Assembly (NCBI GenBank): GCA_047947135.1
Contig: CP170457.1
Coordinates: 4,340,001-4,404,000, forward strand
Reading direction: 5' to 3'
DNA length: 64,000 nucleotides
From: Planctobacterium sp047947135
GTDB lineage: Bacteria; Pseudomonadota; Gammaproteobacteria; Enterobacterales; Alteromonadaceae
Below are positions 16,438 to 25,611 of the stretch, piece after piece. The notes under the pieces were generated by a model. That model was not told where the DNA came from. It saw only the letters and a list, made by a program, of their open reading frames with translations, and searched no databases. A program made the position numbers and the translations under genes. Positions within the stretch are counted from its first letter, which is position 1. Every line of letters starts with the position of its first letter.

Positions 16438-17739
16438 ATGATTAACTGGCAATCCTTATCACCAGCAGAGCAGAAAACCGCTCTGGCTCGTCCTGGCAGC
16501 AGCCAGGATGATAAAGTACGTCAAGCTGTCAGTGATATAGTCAGGCGGGTTCAGAATGAAGGAGACGCGGCATTACTGGCGTACACCCATCAGTTTGACA
16601 ACGTAAGTTTAGAGCAACCGCGCCTTGACAAACAACAGCTTCAGCAACTCGCTGATTCCTTAGACGCTGAAACCGCAGACGCCATCGAACTGGCTTATGA
16701 AAATATTCGAAAGTTTCACGCGGCACAGCAACCTCAGGATGTGTTGGTTGAAACCGCTCCGGGCGTGACCTGCCAACTGAAACATGCCCCATTACAATCT
16801 GTGGGCTTATATATTCCAGGCGGTACAGCTCCGCTGCCATCGACCGTTTTGATGGTGGGTACTGCAGCTCAAGTCGCGGGATGTGTCAGGAAAGTGCTGT
16901 GCACTCCTCCCAATCCAGAATGTCAGATTCACCCTGCAATAGCGTATGCCGCCTTGCGTTGTGATATTGACGAAGTTTATCTGGTCGGGGGTGCACAAGC
17001 GATTGCCGCAATGGCGGTTGGTACTCAGTCGATAAACAAAGTCGACAAAATATTCGGACCGGGTAACAGTTTTGTGACAGAAGCGAAAAAGCAGGTCAGT
17101 CAGTTGCCCGGTGGACCAGCAATAGATATGCCGGCAGGTCCTTCCGAAGTTCTGGTTCTGGCTGACAATTCTGCAAGCGCCGCTTTTGTCGCTTCCGATC
17201 TGTTATCCCAGGCTGAGCATGGCATCGATTCACAGGCTATTTTGGTCTCTGACAGTGAAGCACTTATCAGCGCGACAAAGACCGAAGTTGAGCAACAACT
17301 GATGCAATTGAATCGTCAGGAAATTGCCCGTCAGGCGATGCACAATGCCCGCTATATTCTGGCACCGGATATGGCGACTGCAATCGAGATCAGCAACCAG
17401 TATGCACCGGAACACCTTATTGTGCAGACTGCCGACGATCAACAGGCTTTGATGACAATTCGCAATGCGGGCTCGATATTTGTAGGTCCCTGGTCTCCAG
17501 AATCGGCGGGGGATTACGCCAGCGGCACAAACCATGTGTTGCCAACTTATGGTTATGCCAGAAATTATTCCAGTCTCGGTTTATTGGATTTTTATCGACG
17601 CTACACTGTGCAGGAACTATCCCGTCAGGGTCTGGAGAATATCGGTCCGGCGATCATGAAACTAGCCAAGGCGGAGGGCCTGGATGCGCACCTGCGCGCT
17701 GTGGAAATTCGTTTAAACGGGGAAGGGAGCAAAGCATGA
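16438..17739 (+). CDS. hisD: Histidinol dehydrogenase
   Basis: 433 residues; oxidises histidinol to histidine in two NAD-dependent steps, with zinc. Visible signatures: GLYIPGGTAPLPSTVLM, the DKIFGPGNSFVTEAKKQV stretch, DMPAGPSEVLVLAD, AEHGIDSQA and YAPEHLIVQT with the catalytic Glu-His pair. It starts two bases after the hisG stop and its end overlaps hisC by four bases. Confidence 0.97.
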   Translation: MINWQSLSPAEQKTALARPGSSQDDKVRQAVSDIVRRVQNEGDAALLAYTHQFDNVSLEQPRLDKQQLQQLADSLDAETADAIELAYENIRKFHAAQQPQDVLVETAPGVTCQLKHAPLQSVGLYIPGGTAPLPSTVLMVGTAAQVAGCVRKVLCTPPNPECQIHPAIAYAALRCDIDEVYLVGGAQAIAAMAVGTQSINKVDKIFGPGNSFVTEAKKQVSQLPGGPAIDMPAGPSEVLVLADNSASAAFVASDLLSQAEHGIDSQAILVSDSEALISATKTEVEQQLMQLNRQEIARQAMHNARYILAPDMATAIEISNQYAPEHLIVQTADDQQALMTIRNAGSIFVGPWSPESAGDYASGTNHVLPTYGYARNYSSLGLLDFYRRYTVQELSRQGLENIGPAIMKLAKAEGLDAHLRAVEIRLNGEGSKA

Positions 17740-18830
17740 GCAGTACATTTATCGACCAACTGACTTGCGCCAATGTCCGCAGCTTATCACCTTATGAATC
17801 AGCGAGGAGATTATACAGTGGCGGGCAATATTGGCTAAACGCCAACGAATCGCCGTATAGCAACGCCTACCAAATTGATAGCGATAAACTGAATCGCTAC
17901 CCTGAATGTCAACCCGCTCAGGTTGTGCAAAGCTACGCGGCGTATACTGGAGTTGAATCACAGCAGGTGCTGATCTCTCGTGGTGCAGATGAGGGGATCG
18001 AGTTACTGATACGTGCCTTTTGCAATCCGGGTGTGGATAGCATTGCGATATGTCCACCCACTTACGGAATGTACGCTATCAGTGCTGAGACCTTTAATGT
18101 CGGGGTCACTAAAGCTCCCCTCACCGACAGATTTGAACTGGATTTTGACACACTGGGTGAACTGGCAGACAGTCAGTCTCCTCCGAAACTGGTGTTCTTA
18201 TGCTCACCCAATAATCCAACCGGCACCCGTTTAGCGGCAGACCAAATCGAACGATGTCTGGCCCTCTTTGCAAATAAGTCTCTGGTAGTGCTGGACGAAG
18301 CGTACATCGAATTTGACTGGCAGAATCGCTGGTCCGGGAAACTCACAGAATATGACAATCTGGTTATCCTGCGGACCTTATCAAAAGCCTTTGCTTTAGC
18401 CGGTATTCGTTGTGGTTTTACGCTGGCTTCACCACAGATCATTCAGACACTGCTCAAAGTTATTGCCCCCTACCCGGTGTCAGAGCCAGTGGCCCAGATA
18501 GCCACTCAGGCACTAAGCACAAAGGGCATTGCCCAGATGCGGTCGCAGGTCCAGGCAATCCAACAGCAACAGAACAATCTGAAAGCGAAACTTGGCGATA
18601 TTGATGAGCTCCAGCAAATAGGTGATCAATGCGCTAACTTCTTGCTATACCGAACCAAAAATAAGGCAGCGCTAATGGACTATCTTGTAGAAAACGGTCT
18701 GCTCATTCGTGATCAATCGAAACAACTGCAATTACAGGATTGTTTGCGCATGACCATCGGTAATGCACAGGAAAACTCCCAGTTAATCGGTCTTATTACA
18801 GAATTTTATCAACAGGAATCAATTGGATGA
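17736..18830 (+). CDS. hisC: Histidinol-phosphate aminotransferase
   Basis: 364 residues of PLP fold type I. LNANESPYSN at the start, SRGADEGIELLIRAF, CSPNNPTGTRL, VVLDEAYIEF and the PLP lysine in LRTLSKAFALAGIRCGF. It transfers the amino group from glutamate to imidazole acetol-phosphate. ATGA overlap with hisD and with hisB. Confidence 0.96.
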   Translation: MSSTFIDQLTCANVRSLSPYESARRLYSGGQYWLNANESPYSNAYQIDSDKLNRYPECQPAQVVQSYAAYTGVESQQVLISRGADEGIELLIRAFCNPGVDSIAICPPTYGMYAISAETFNVGVTKAPLTDRFELDFDTLGELADSQSPPKLVFLCSPNNPTGTRLAADQIERCLALFANKSLVVLDEAYIEFDWQNRWSGKLTEYDNLVILRTLSKAFALAGIRCGFTLASPQIIQTLLKVIAPYPVSEPVAQIATQALSTKGIAQMRSQVQAIQQQQNNLKAKLGDIDELQQIGDQCANFLLYRTKNKAALMDYLVENGLLIRDQSKQLQLQDCLRMTIGNAQENSQLIGLITEFYQQESIG

Positions 18831-19897
18831 CCCAACAAGCCATATTATTTATTGATCGTGATGGTACGCTCGTTGAAGAGCCTCCTATCGATAAGCAACT
18901 GGATTCACTGGCAAAGCTTGTTTTTGAGCCTCATGTCATCCCAGTATTGCTCCGTTGTATGCAAGCGGGTTTTCGTCTGGTCATGGTGTCTAATCAGGAT
19001 GGTCTCGCTACTGACAGTTTTCCGCAGGCGGATTTTGACCTGCCTCATGATAAAATGATGCAGCTGTTTAGCAGTCAGGGTGTCATCTTTGATGATGTTT
19101 TGATTTGCCCACATTTTGATGCGGACAATTGTACTTGCCGCAAACCCAAACTGGGTTTGGTAAAAGACTATTTGCGCGATGGAAGAGTGGATTTCGCTCG
19201 TTCTTTTGTTATCGGCGATCGTGACACTGACATGCAATTAGCCGAAGGCATGGGTATTACCGGGATTCGTTACGATAGAGAAAACAACAACTGGCAGGCC
19301 ATAGAGTCACAGTTATTAAAACAACCCAGACAGGCGCAAGTACAGCGCAATACGTCGGAGACACAGATCAGTGTCAACGTAAATCTCGATGAATCAGGTG
19401 GCTCTAAGCTTGCAACCGGGATTGGCTTTTTTGATCATATGCTGGATCAAATTGCCACTCATGGTGGTATTCGACTGGATGTCAGTGTCAACGGTGACCT
19501 GCACATTGATGACCATCACACTGTCGAAGACACTGCGTTAGCTATTGGTGAAGCGTTGCGCAAAGCATTAGGCAACAAACGGGGCATTGGCAGATTCGGC
19601 TTTGCGCTACCCATGGATGAGTGTCGTGCCGAATGTATTTTAGATATTTCCGCTCGCCCGTTTATGGTTTTTAATGCTGACTTTTCACAGGAACGTGTCG
19701 GCGAAATGTCAACCCAGATGGTCCCGCACTTTTTCCGTTCATTGTCGGACAGCATGGGGATCTCTTTGCACTTGAGCACTACAGAAGGCAATGCTCACCA
19801 CCAGGTAGAAAGCCTGTTTAAAGTGTTTGGTCGAGCATTGCGTCAGGCCGTCACTAAGCAAGGTGATGAGTTGCCCAGCAGCAAAGGAGCCTTGTAG
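18827..19897 (+). CDS. hisB: Bifunctional histidinol-phosphatase / imidazoleglycerol-phosphate dehydratase
   Basis: 356 residues, the enteric-type fusion. The N-terminal HAD phosphatase shows FIDRDGTLVEEPP and a zinc loop CPHFDADNCTCRKPK; GDRDTDMQLAEGMGI is the third HAD motif. The C-terminal dehydratase (from about residue 170) has GIGFFDHMLDQIATHGG, HHTVEDTALAIGEAL and EGNAHHQVESLFKVFGRAL, with the paired His-rich manganese sites. It catalyses the sixth and eighth steps of the pathway. Confidence 0.97.
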   Translation: MTQQAILFIDRDGTLVEEPPIDKQLDSLAKLVFEPHVIPVLLRCMQAGFRLVMVSNQDGLATDSFPQADFDLPHDKMMQLFSSQGVIFDDVLICPHFDADNCTCRKPKLGLVKDYLRDGRVDFARSFVIGDRDTDMQLAEGMGITGIRYDRENNNWQAIESQLLKQPRQAQVQRNTSETQISVNVNLDESGGSKLATGIGFFDHMLDQIATHGGIRLDVSVNGDLHIDDHHTVEDTALAIGEALRKALGNKRGIGRFGFALPMDECRAECILDISARPFMVFNADFSQERVGEMSTQMVPHFFRSLSDSMGISLHLSTTEGNAHHQVESLFKVFGRALRQAVTKQGDELPSSKGAL

Positions 19898-20494
19898 ATG
19901 AGCAATGATGTTGTTTTGGTGAATACTGGCTGTGCCAATATTGCCTCACTCAAATTCGCCATTGAACGGCTTGGCTATCAAGTAGATGTCAGTGCGGAAC
20001 CGCAAGTCATCAGTGATGCCAGCAAAGTTATTTTGCCCGGTGTGGGTTCAGCCAATGCCGCCATGCAGCAAATCAATGAGCGCGGCTTAACCGAATGCCT
20101 GCAGAGTTTAACCCAGCCTACGTTGGGGATTTGTTTGGGCATGCAATTGATGACCAAACGGTCTGAGGAAGGCCAGGTTGCCTGTCTTGGCATGATTGAC
20201 TGCCCCGTTGTGGCAATGCAATCGACTACCCTTCCCTTGCCCCATATGGGCTGGAATCAAGTGCATAGTGTTCAGGATAACGTCCTGTTTGATGGCATCT
20301 CAGACGGCAGCTACTTTTATTTTGTGCATGGTTTTCAGGTGCCACTCGGCAAACAGACATTGGCCAGCAGCGACTATGCAGGTCAATTCTCAGCAGCCAT
20401 TCAACAGGACAACTTTTTTGGTGTGCAATTTCACCCGGAGCGCTCTAGTGTTGCTGGTGCACAACTGTTACGAAATTTTATTGAGAAATTATGA
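19898..20494 (+). CDS. hisH: Imidazole glycerol phosphate synthase, glutaminase subunit
   Basis: 198 residues, class I glutamine amidotransferase that feeds ammonia to HisF. The nucleophile is in LGICLGMQLM, with the His and Glu of the triad in GVQFHPERS. It begins directly after the hisB stop and overlaps hisA by four bases. Confidence 0.97.
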   Translation: MSNDVVLVNTGCANIASLKFAIERLGYQVDVSAEPQVISDASKVILPGVGSANAAMQQINERGLTECLQSLTQPTLGICLGMQLMTKRSEEGQVACLGMIDCPVVAMQSTTLPLPHMGWNQVHSVQDNVLFDGISDGSYFYFVHGFQVPLGKQTLASSDYAGQFSAAIQQDNFFGVQFHPERSSVAGAQLLRNFIEKL

Positions 20495-21228
20495 TAATTC
20501 CAGCAATTGATTTGATCGATGGCAACGTCGTTAGACTTTTTCAAGGCGACTACGGCCAAAAAACCGAATACAAGATTGACCCCGTCGATGTCGTAAATAA
20601 ATACGCCGATGCCGGTGCAAACTGGCTACACATTGTGGACCTCACTGGAGCAAAGGACACCAGTAAACGACAAATATCGTTAATCAAACGCATGGTCGCC
20701 ACCAACCGTATGCAATTTCAGGCAGGTGGCGGCATTCGCTGCAAAGCTGATGTTGAGCAGTTACTGGCGTGTGGAGTTGAGCGAGTTGTTATTGGTTCTC
20801 TGGCTGTCAAAGCACCGGAACAGGTATTGTCCTGGGTGCGTGAATTTGGTCCGGAAAAAATAGTTTTGGCATTGGATATCAATATTGATGCACAAGGCAA
20901 TCGCATGATTGCAACACACGGCTGGCAAGAAGACAGTGGTGTGCAATTAGATGTGCTACTTAACGACTATCTGGAAGCGGGTATTCAACACGTATTGTGC
21001 ACCGATATCAGCCGAGATGGCACGCTGCAAGGGGCCAATAATCAACTGTATGCGGACCTGGTAACACAATTCCCAAGCATATCATGGCAGGCATCAGGCG
21101 GTATTGGCAGCCTTGACGACATCCAGCAACTGCAACCAACAAAAGTGCAAAATGTCATCCTTGGCAGGGCCTTGCTGGAAGGTAAATTTGACCTGCAACA
21201 AGCCATCCAACTATGGGAGAACCGCTAA
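20491..21228 (+). CDS. hisA: Phosphoribosylformimino-5-aminoimidazole carboxamide ribotide isomerase
   Basis: 245 residues, TIM barrel with MIIPAIDLIDGNVVRLFQGDY (catalytic Asp8), AGGGIRCKADVEQLL and CTDISRDGTLQGAN (second Asp). Amadori isomerase of histidine synthesis. Its TAA shares a base with the hisF ATG. Confidence 0.97.
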   Translation: MIIPAIDLIDGNVVRLFQGDYGQKTEYKIDPVDVVNKYADAGANWLHIVDLTGAKDTSKRQISLIKRMVATNRMQFQAGGGIRCKADVEQLLACGVERVVIGSLAVKAPEQVLSWVREFGPEKIVLALDINIDAQGNRMIATHGWQEDSGVQLDVLLNDYLEAGIQHVLCTDISRDGTLQGANNQLYADLVTQFPSISWQASGGIGSLDDIQQLQPTKVQNVILGRALLEGKFDLQQAIQLWENR

Positions 21229-22001
21229 TGTTAGCCAGACGCATCATTCCTTGTCTGGATGTCAGAGATAGAAAAGTGGTAAAAGGGGTACAATTTCGCA
21301 ATCACGAAATAGTGGGCGATATTGTTCCGTTGGCAAAGCGTTATGCGGCGGCTGGTGCGGATGAATTAGTCTTTTATGATATAACCGCATCCAGTGATGC
21401 CAGAGTAGTAGATAAAAGCTGGGTATCACGCATTGCTCAGGTCATTGATATTCCCTTTTGTGTCGCTGGGGGTATCAAGTCCGTTGAAGATGCCCGTATT
21501 ATTCTGGAAATGGGTGCCGATAAGATCTCGGTTAATTCACCAGCGTTGGCTAACCCTGAACTTATTACGCAATTGCATGACCGTTTTGGTAAACAATGTG
21601 TCGTGATTGGTATCGATAGTTATTTTGATGAAGCGACGAACGAATATCAGGTCTACCAATTTACCGGTGACGAAAAGCGTACTCAGAATACGGGTCGAAA
21701 AACTCTCGACTGGGTTAAGGAAGTGCAGCAGCGAGGTGCCGGAGAGATCGTGCTCAATTGCATGAATCAGGACGGGGTACGCAAAGGTTATGACCTAGCA
21801 CAATTAAAGCAGGTACGAGCAGAGTGTCGCGTACCGCTCATTGCCTCTGGGGGTGCGGGTGAAATGGCGCATTTTCGTGATGCCTTTGTGAACGCCAATG
21901 TTGATGGCGCACTGGCGGCATCGGTTTTTCATAAGGCCATTATCGAAATTGCTGACTTGAAATCGTATTTAATAAATGAAGGAGTACAAATTAGGCCATG
22001 A
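21228..22001 (+). CDS. hisF: Imidazole glycerol phosphate synthase, cyclase subunit
   Basis: 257 residues from the ATG at 21228, inside a TAATG overlap with hisA; an in-frame codon 15 bases upstream lies in hisA and was not used. MLARRIIPCLDVRDRKVVKG holds the catalytic Asp11; CMNQDGVRKGYDLAQL the second Asp; SGGAGEMAHF and GALAASVFH the phosphate sites. It partners HisH. Confidence 0.97.
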   Translation: MLARRIIPCLDVRDRKVVKGVQFRNHEIVGDIVPLAKRYAAAGADELVFYDITASSDARVVDKSWVSRIAQVIDIPFCVAGGIKSVEDARIILEMGADKISVNSPALANPELITQLHDRFGKQCVVIGIDSYFDEATNEYQVYQFTGDEKRTQNTGRKTLDWVKEVQQRGAGEIVLNCMNQDGVRKGYDLAQLKQVRAECRVPLIASGGAGEMAHFRDAFVNANVDGALAASVFHKAIIEIADLKSYLINEGVQIRP

Positions 22002-22615
22002 AAATGACCCACGATTCCATCCCTGATCTGGCCTGGGACAAAGTAAATGGCCTGATGCCCTGTGTAGTGCAAGACGCTCACTCTGCTAAAGTACTTATGC
22101 TTGGTTATATGAACGAGGAAGCACTGAGTAAAACCCTGAGCAGCAAACAAGTGACGTTTTTCAGTCGCACTAAAAACCGACTTTGGACCAAAGGTGAGAC
22201 TTCAGGCCATGTTTTGCAATTGGTAGATATTTGTGAAGATTGTGATCAAGACACACTTCTGGCGCAGGTTATCCCGTTGGGTCCGACGTGTCACCTCGGC
22301 ACGGAAACCTGCTGGGCAAAAGCGCAAAGCGCTGATGGCAGTTTTTTATTTGAACTGGAAAAATTGTTAGCAGAACGAAAAAATGCCGACCCTGACAGTA
22401 GCTATACCGCCAAGTTATATCAAAAAGGCATCAAGCGCATCGCTCAAAAAGTAGGTGAAGAAGGTGTTGAAACAGCGTTAGCAGCAACAGCTGGCGATCT
22501 TGAAGAATTACGCAATGAATCTGCCGATTTGTTATATCACCTGTTAGTGTTACTGCAGGCATCAAATTTATCGCTTGCCGATGCCGTTGCTGTTTTAAAA
22601 GAGCGACATAAATAA
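21998..22615 (+). CDS. hisI: Bifunctional phosphoribosyl-AMP cyclohydrolase / phosphoribosyl-ATP pyrophosphatase
   Basis: 205 residues. The N-terminal cyclohydrolase has LMLGYMNEEALSKTL, FFSRTKNRLWTKGETSGH and a metal site DICEDCDQDTLL…CHLGTETCW. The C-terminal pyrophosphatase has SYTAKLYQKGIKRIAQKVGE and EGVETALAA…NESADLLYHLLVLL. ATGA overlap with hisF. Last gene of the his operon. Confidence 0.97.
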   Translation: MKMTHDSIPDLAWDKVNGLMPCVVQDAHSAKVLMLGYMNEEALSKTLSSKQVTFFSRTKNRLWTKGETSGHVLQLVDICEDCDQDTLLAQVIPLGPTCHLGTETCWAKAQSADGSFLFELEKLLAERKNADPDSSYTAKLYQKGIKRIAQKVGEEGVETALAATAGDLEELRNESADLLYHLLVLLQASNLSLADAVAVLKERHK

Positions 22616-22618
22616 AAA

Positions 22619-22638
22619 TCCCGACCTTGGTGTCGGGA
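22619..22638 (+). terminator. Hairpin at the end of the his operon
   Basis: TCCCGAC (22619-22625) pairs with GTCGGGA (22632-22638), three bases after the hisI stop. There is no T run after it, so termination strength is uncertain. Confidence 0.5.
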
Positions 22639-22649
22639 ATCAACCTTAG

Positions 22650-22959
22650 ACCAAAACCAATAAATATTTGATCGCTCAGCATCAGTCTCATAGCCACGGT
22701 ATCGCGGCGCGTGACTGAAGAAATACTGGTGGTCTTTCGAATGTCACGCAACAAAGAGAACGTGGCTATGAGTGACGTCGAAGATGGGTTTGAAAAGTTT
22801 TTATGCTGCGTTAGATGTTTTTGATTTAGCCCTACATGGACGTAGGTGATTAGAATAACGCAGGAGCAGTTATCGAGACCCACTAGCCCTGCAAACATCT
22901 ACCTTGCCTAAAAGCTTTTCAAATCCCACTGAGTAGATCAAATATTTATTGGAGTTGGT
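22650..22959. repeat. Palindromic element with terminal inverted repeats and two internal arms
   Basis: Perfect 17-bp terminal repeats CCAATAAATATTTGATC (22657-22673) and its complement (22936-22952), extended imperfectly to ACCAA at both outer ends. Inside are two large arms. Arm 1: CTCATAGCCACG (22687-22698) with its exact complement (22761-22772), and inside it GCGTGAC (22709-22715) with GTCACGC (22743-22749). Arm 2: GGGTTTGAAAAG (22786-22797) with CTTTTCAAATCCC (22915-22927, one bulge), then TAGATGTTT (22812-22820) with AAACATCTA (22893-22901), alternatively CTGCGTTA (22806-22813) with TAACGCAG (22856-22863), and an inner CCTAC/GTAGG loop. No ORF of note. It would fold like a three-way junction on either strand. 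It may be a miniature transposable element or a structured RNA. Confidence 0.75.
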
Positions 22960-23054
22960 ATTATACTGATGGCAATCGCTACTGGCAGGTATACTCTTTT
23001 TTGCTCAGCGTTCTATAATTACTATAATAGCAACCGCATAGCGTGACATTTCAC

Positions 23055-23255
23055 ATGGCTGATTTTCAATATAAGGGGTTCACGGGGAGTCTGGAATACC
23101 AGACTGATGCCTGTTATTTTTTCGGACAGGTTAATCTAGCGCGTGACACTATCCGTTATCAGGCAGAAACCATAGATGACCTGGAAAATACGTTTAAAGC
23201 CTCAGTCGATAATTATTTATCGGATTGCGCAGCACTGGGCATTGAGCCCGGCTAA
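23055..23255 (+). CDS. HicB-like antitoxin domain, truncated and without a hicA partner
   Basis: 66 residues from ATG 23055. YKGFTGSLEYQTDACYFFGQ then VNLARDTIRYQAETIDDLENTFKASVDNYL matches the partial-RNase-H fold of HicB proteins that start with YKGYxGSxE. Full family members run to about 110 residues with a C-terminal ribbon-helix-helix or HTH; here a stop follows GIEPG. No HicA-like ORF lies on either side. Either a short stand-alone form or a decayed antitoxin. Confidence 0.6.
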   Translation: MADFQYKGFTGSLEYQTDACYFFGQVNLARDTIRYQAETIDDLENTFKASVDNYLSDCAALGIEPG

Positions 23256-23355
23256 TAGCTGTTATCACCAGGCAATCTGGAAAAGTGATCTTTTTCTCGA
23301 GCTACAGGGTATCAACTAACACACATTTGATGTGTTTGTGTGTTCTCACTTTCTT

Positions 23356-23380
23356 AGCCCGGTTTATCCGGGCTTTTTTA
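23356..23380 (+). terminator. Rho-independent terminator
   Basis: AGCCCGG (23356-23362), loop TTTAT, CCGGGCT (23368-23374), then seven T. It serves the HicB-like gene. Confidence 0.85.
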
Positions 23381-23420
23381 TGCGGCTTCAGGTGTTATTG
23401 ATTTAGCCCATAAACAGCTA

Positions 23421-24095
23421 CTACAGCGCAGCCTCAAAGCGGCGCATCATGTCTTCTGCGTTGCCAACACTATTATGAATCGCAAAATAAATGGGAATTT
23501 CGGCTACTTTGTGATTGTTCAGTTGTACTTGTGGATAATTTTTTTGTAAGTACGACATCATGGCCCAATAGCCCAACACGTAATCGGCTTCTTTATTGAG
23601 TAACGCCTTAAGCGCAATCGCTTGATTTGCGACTGTTTTGAAGTTGCCTCTTTGAGCTTCAGGGACAGCGTCCCGCAACAGGCCACCATAGCTGTAGCCT
23701 CTAATGAGCAGCACCTTCTGATCAGCAAGTTGCTCCAGCGAATCAATGTGTGCTTCGCCATCTAACCAAAAAACGCGCAAGTCAAACTTTGAAAAAGGCT
23801 GGTTTGACAACAATACATTTTCCATGCCCGGCATATTCCCCGGTAACGCGCTCAATTGCACTTTGCCCGTGGCGACAGCGGAGTAAAAACGCTTAATAGG
23901 GACATTCACTGGCTTGTAGTCAATTTCAGCTTTAGCAAGCGCTGGCGCTAACTGCTTGTACCAAATCCCTGTCAACTTACCATCGATATCAAAGTAAGCA
24001 TAAGGTGGAAAGAACGGCGCACCCAATTTAGCGGGAGTGGCTAATGCGGGAATAGAACAACACAGTAAAACAGTAACAAACAACTTTTTAAGCAT
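23421..24095 (-). CDS. Periplasmic solute-binding protein, family 3-like
   Basis: 224 residues with a signal peptide (MLKKLFVTVLLCCSIPALA). APFFPPYAYFDIDGKLTGIW is the usual start of bacterial extracellular solute-binding protein family 3, followed by the second-lobe stretch VLLIRGYSYGGLLRD. No permease or ATPase genes are next to it, so it may be an orphan sensor-like or scavenging protein; such orphans are common in Shewanella and Alteromonas. Ligand unknown. Confidence 0.8.
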   Translation of the reverse strand: MLKKLFVTVLLCCSIPALATPAKLGAPFFPPYAYFDIDGKLTGIWYKQLAPALAKAEIDYKPVNVPIKRFYSAVATGKVQLSALPGNMPGMENVLLSNQPFSKFDLRVFWLDGEAHIDSLEQLADQKVLLIRGYSYGGLLRDAVPEAQRGNFKTVANQAIALKALLNKEADYVLGYWAMMSYLQKNYPQVQLNNHKVAEIPIYFAIHNSVGNAEDMMRRFEAAL

Positions 24096-24181
24096 GGCTA
24101 AACACTAAAACAAGTGAATAATTATTAAACAGTATATCAACTGTCCAATGATTTAAAACAGTAACAACAACAATTATTTAG

Positions 24182-24685
24182 CTAATCGCTATCCTGCAAT
24201 ATTTTTTTAATTCTGGCAGTCACTGAAGGCGCTTCATCACGCAGTGCCATTTCCAAAAATTCGCGTGCCATCTCCTGATATTCGGGAAACGCCTTGGCTA
24301 ACAAATGCAAACCGTTGTACGCCCATGCTCGGACAAATTTGTTTTTATTTTGCAGCAACCGATGCAGGGTATTGTAGCAGCGGTCTTTATTCACCAGGTG
24401 AAGATCAAGATATTGAAATGACTGCAAAATATGTAACTGAGCTTCCCAATGGGAATAGTCACGCAAGGTATCCACAACACGCTTAGTCTGCTCTGCCGTA
24501 ATCCCCTGATCATTTTCCAAGTAATGCTTTAACAGCCAGGTCGCGCTCCTTTGTGTAGGAATATACAAACAGCAATCGAGCAACTCTTTAATAAATATTT
24601 CAGACGTCAAAAAATGGTTATACACCGTTATTAATTCATCCGTCGATGTGGGGTCACACATCGTTAACGTCTGTTTTAAGGACAC
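24182..24685 (-). CDS. Hypothetical protein, HEAT-like helical
   Basis: 167 residues starting with GTG at 24685 (GAGGT four bases upstream). All-helical appearance; the C-terminal half LLQNKNKFVRAWAYNGLHLL then FLEMALRDEAPSVTARIKKIL looks like one or two HEAT repeats (K-.-vR.-w-A...l). No catalytic motif. I do not recognise a named family. It precedes the btu operon end but is read separately. Confidence 0.7.
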   Translation of the reverse strand: MSLKQTLTMCDPTSTDELITVYNHFLTSEIFIKELLDCCLYIPTQRSATWLLKHYLENDQGITAEQTKRVVDTLRDYSHWEAQLHILQSFQYLDLHLVNKDRCYNTLHRLLQNKNKFVRAWAYNGLHLLAKAFPEYQEMAREFLEMALRDEAPSVTARIKKILQDSD

Positions 24686-24753
24686 TATTACCTCACTTAC
24701 GTGCCGTTATATACTGAGCAGATGCTACACGTATTTTATTGGATGGCAAAATA

Positions 24754-25611
24754 TTATCGAGTTGATTCAAGACTCAAGCGTATTTTATCCGCTTCGTCAC
24801 ACATATTTTCTAAAGCATCCAATCCACGGGATGTCATGCGGTACAACAAATCCGCATCGGGCTGAATTATCTGTTGTTGTTGGATGGACAATATCTTCAA
24901 CCATTTTTGCCATTCAAAACCGGCGGTCGGGGATTTAGCTGAAGTTGGCTGAATGATGATATCTACCGACTGTTGTAAGACCTGTTCAAGGTTAATTTGC
25001 GGATAATCTGTGCGACTATCGGAAAATATATTGTTAATGCCACAAGTATCGAGGTGTCGGGCTGGCCAGGCTTGGTCATTAATCGTAGTCAGTGGATTGG
25101 GCCAGATCTCGTAAAAGCCATTAATCCGCGTTGCTTGTTGATATTGACTTTGGATCCGGCGCAAACGCTGCAGATAGCGTTCTGCAACGTCATTTGCTTG
25201 TGCTGATTTACCTAGTAATTGTCCCAACCATATGATTTCGGTAGCAACATCTTCCAGCTGTTGCGGATAAGAGTATTCAACTTTTAACCCCAGACCTTCC
25301 AAACGTCGTAATGATTGCTCCGGACTCCCCCCCTTCCAGGCAAGTATCAGATCAGGTTTGAGCGCCAGCACGCGTTCAACATCAATGGTCAGATAATCTC
25401 CCACTACGGGCAATGCATGGGCTGCATCTGGGAAATCAGAATGTGCAGATACCGCGACTAACGATTCTTGCCCATCAATCTCGTAAATCAGCTCTACCAG
25501 GTGTGGCGCCAGTGCGATGACTTTTTTAGCGACTACGTGCTTATCGGAAGCAAGGACCGCAAATGACAACAAACAGCAGAAAATGATAACGCCAGAAATA
25601 ACACGGCCCAT
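24754..25611 (-). CDS. btuF: Vitamin B12 periplasmic binding protein
   Basis: 285 residues from the ATG at 25611, which shares a base with the cobO TAA. Signal peptide GRVISGVIIFCCLLSFAVLA. Class III binding-protein features: VIALAPHLVELIYEIDG, VVGDYLTIDVERVLALKPDLIL, and NGFYEIWPNPLTTINDQAWP. The BtuF family delivers cobalamin to BtuCD. Last gene of btuD-btuC-cobO-btuF. Confidence 0.88.
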   Translation of the reverse strand: MGRVISGVIIFCCLLSFAVLASDKHVVAKKVIALAPHLVELIYEIDGQESLVAVSAHSDFPDAAHALPVVGDYLTIDVERVLALKPDLILAWKGGSPEQSLRRLEGLGLKVEYSYPQQLEDVATEIIWLGQLLGKSAQANDVAERYLQRLRRIQSQYQQATRINGFYEIWPNPLTTINDQAWPARHLDTCGINNIFSDSRTDYPQINLEQVLQQSVDIIIQPTSAKSPTAGFEWQKWLKILSIQQQQIIQPDADLLYRMTSRGLDALENMCDEADKIRLSLESTR

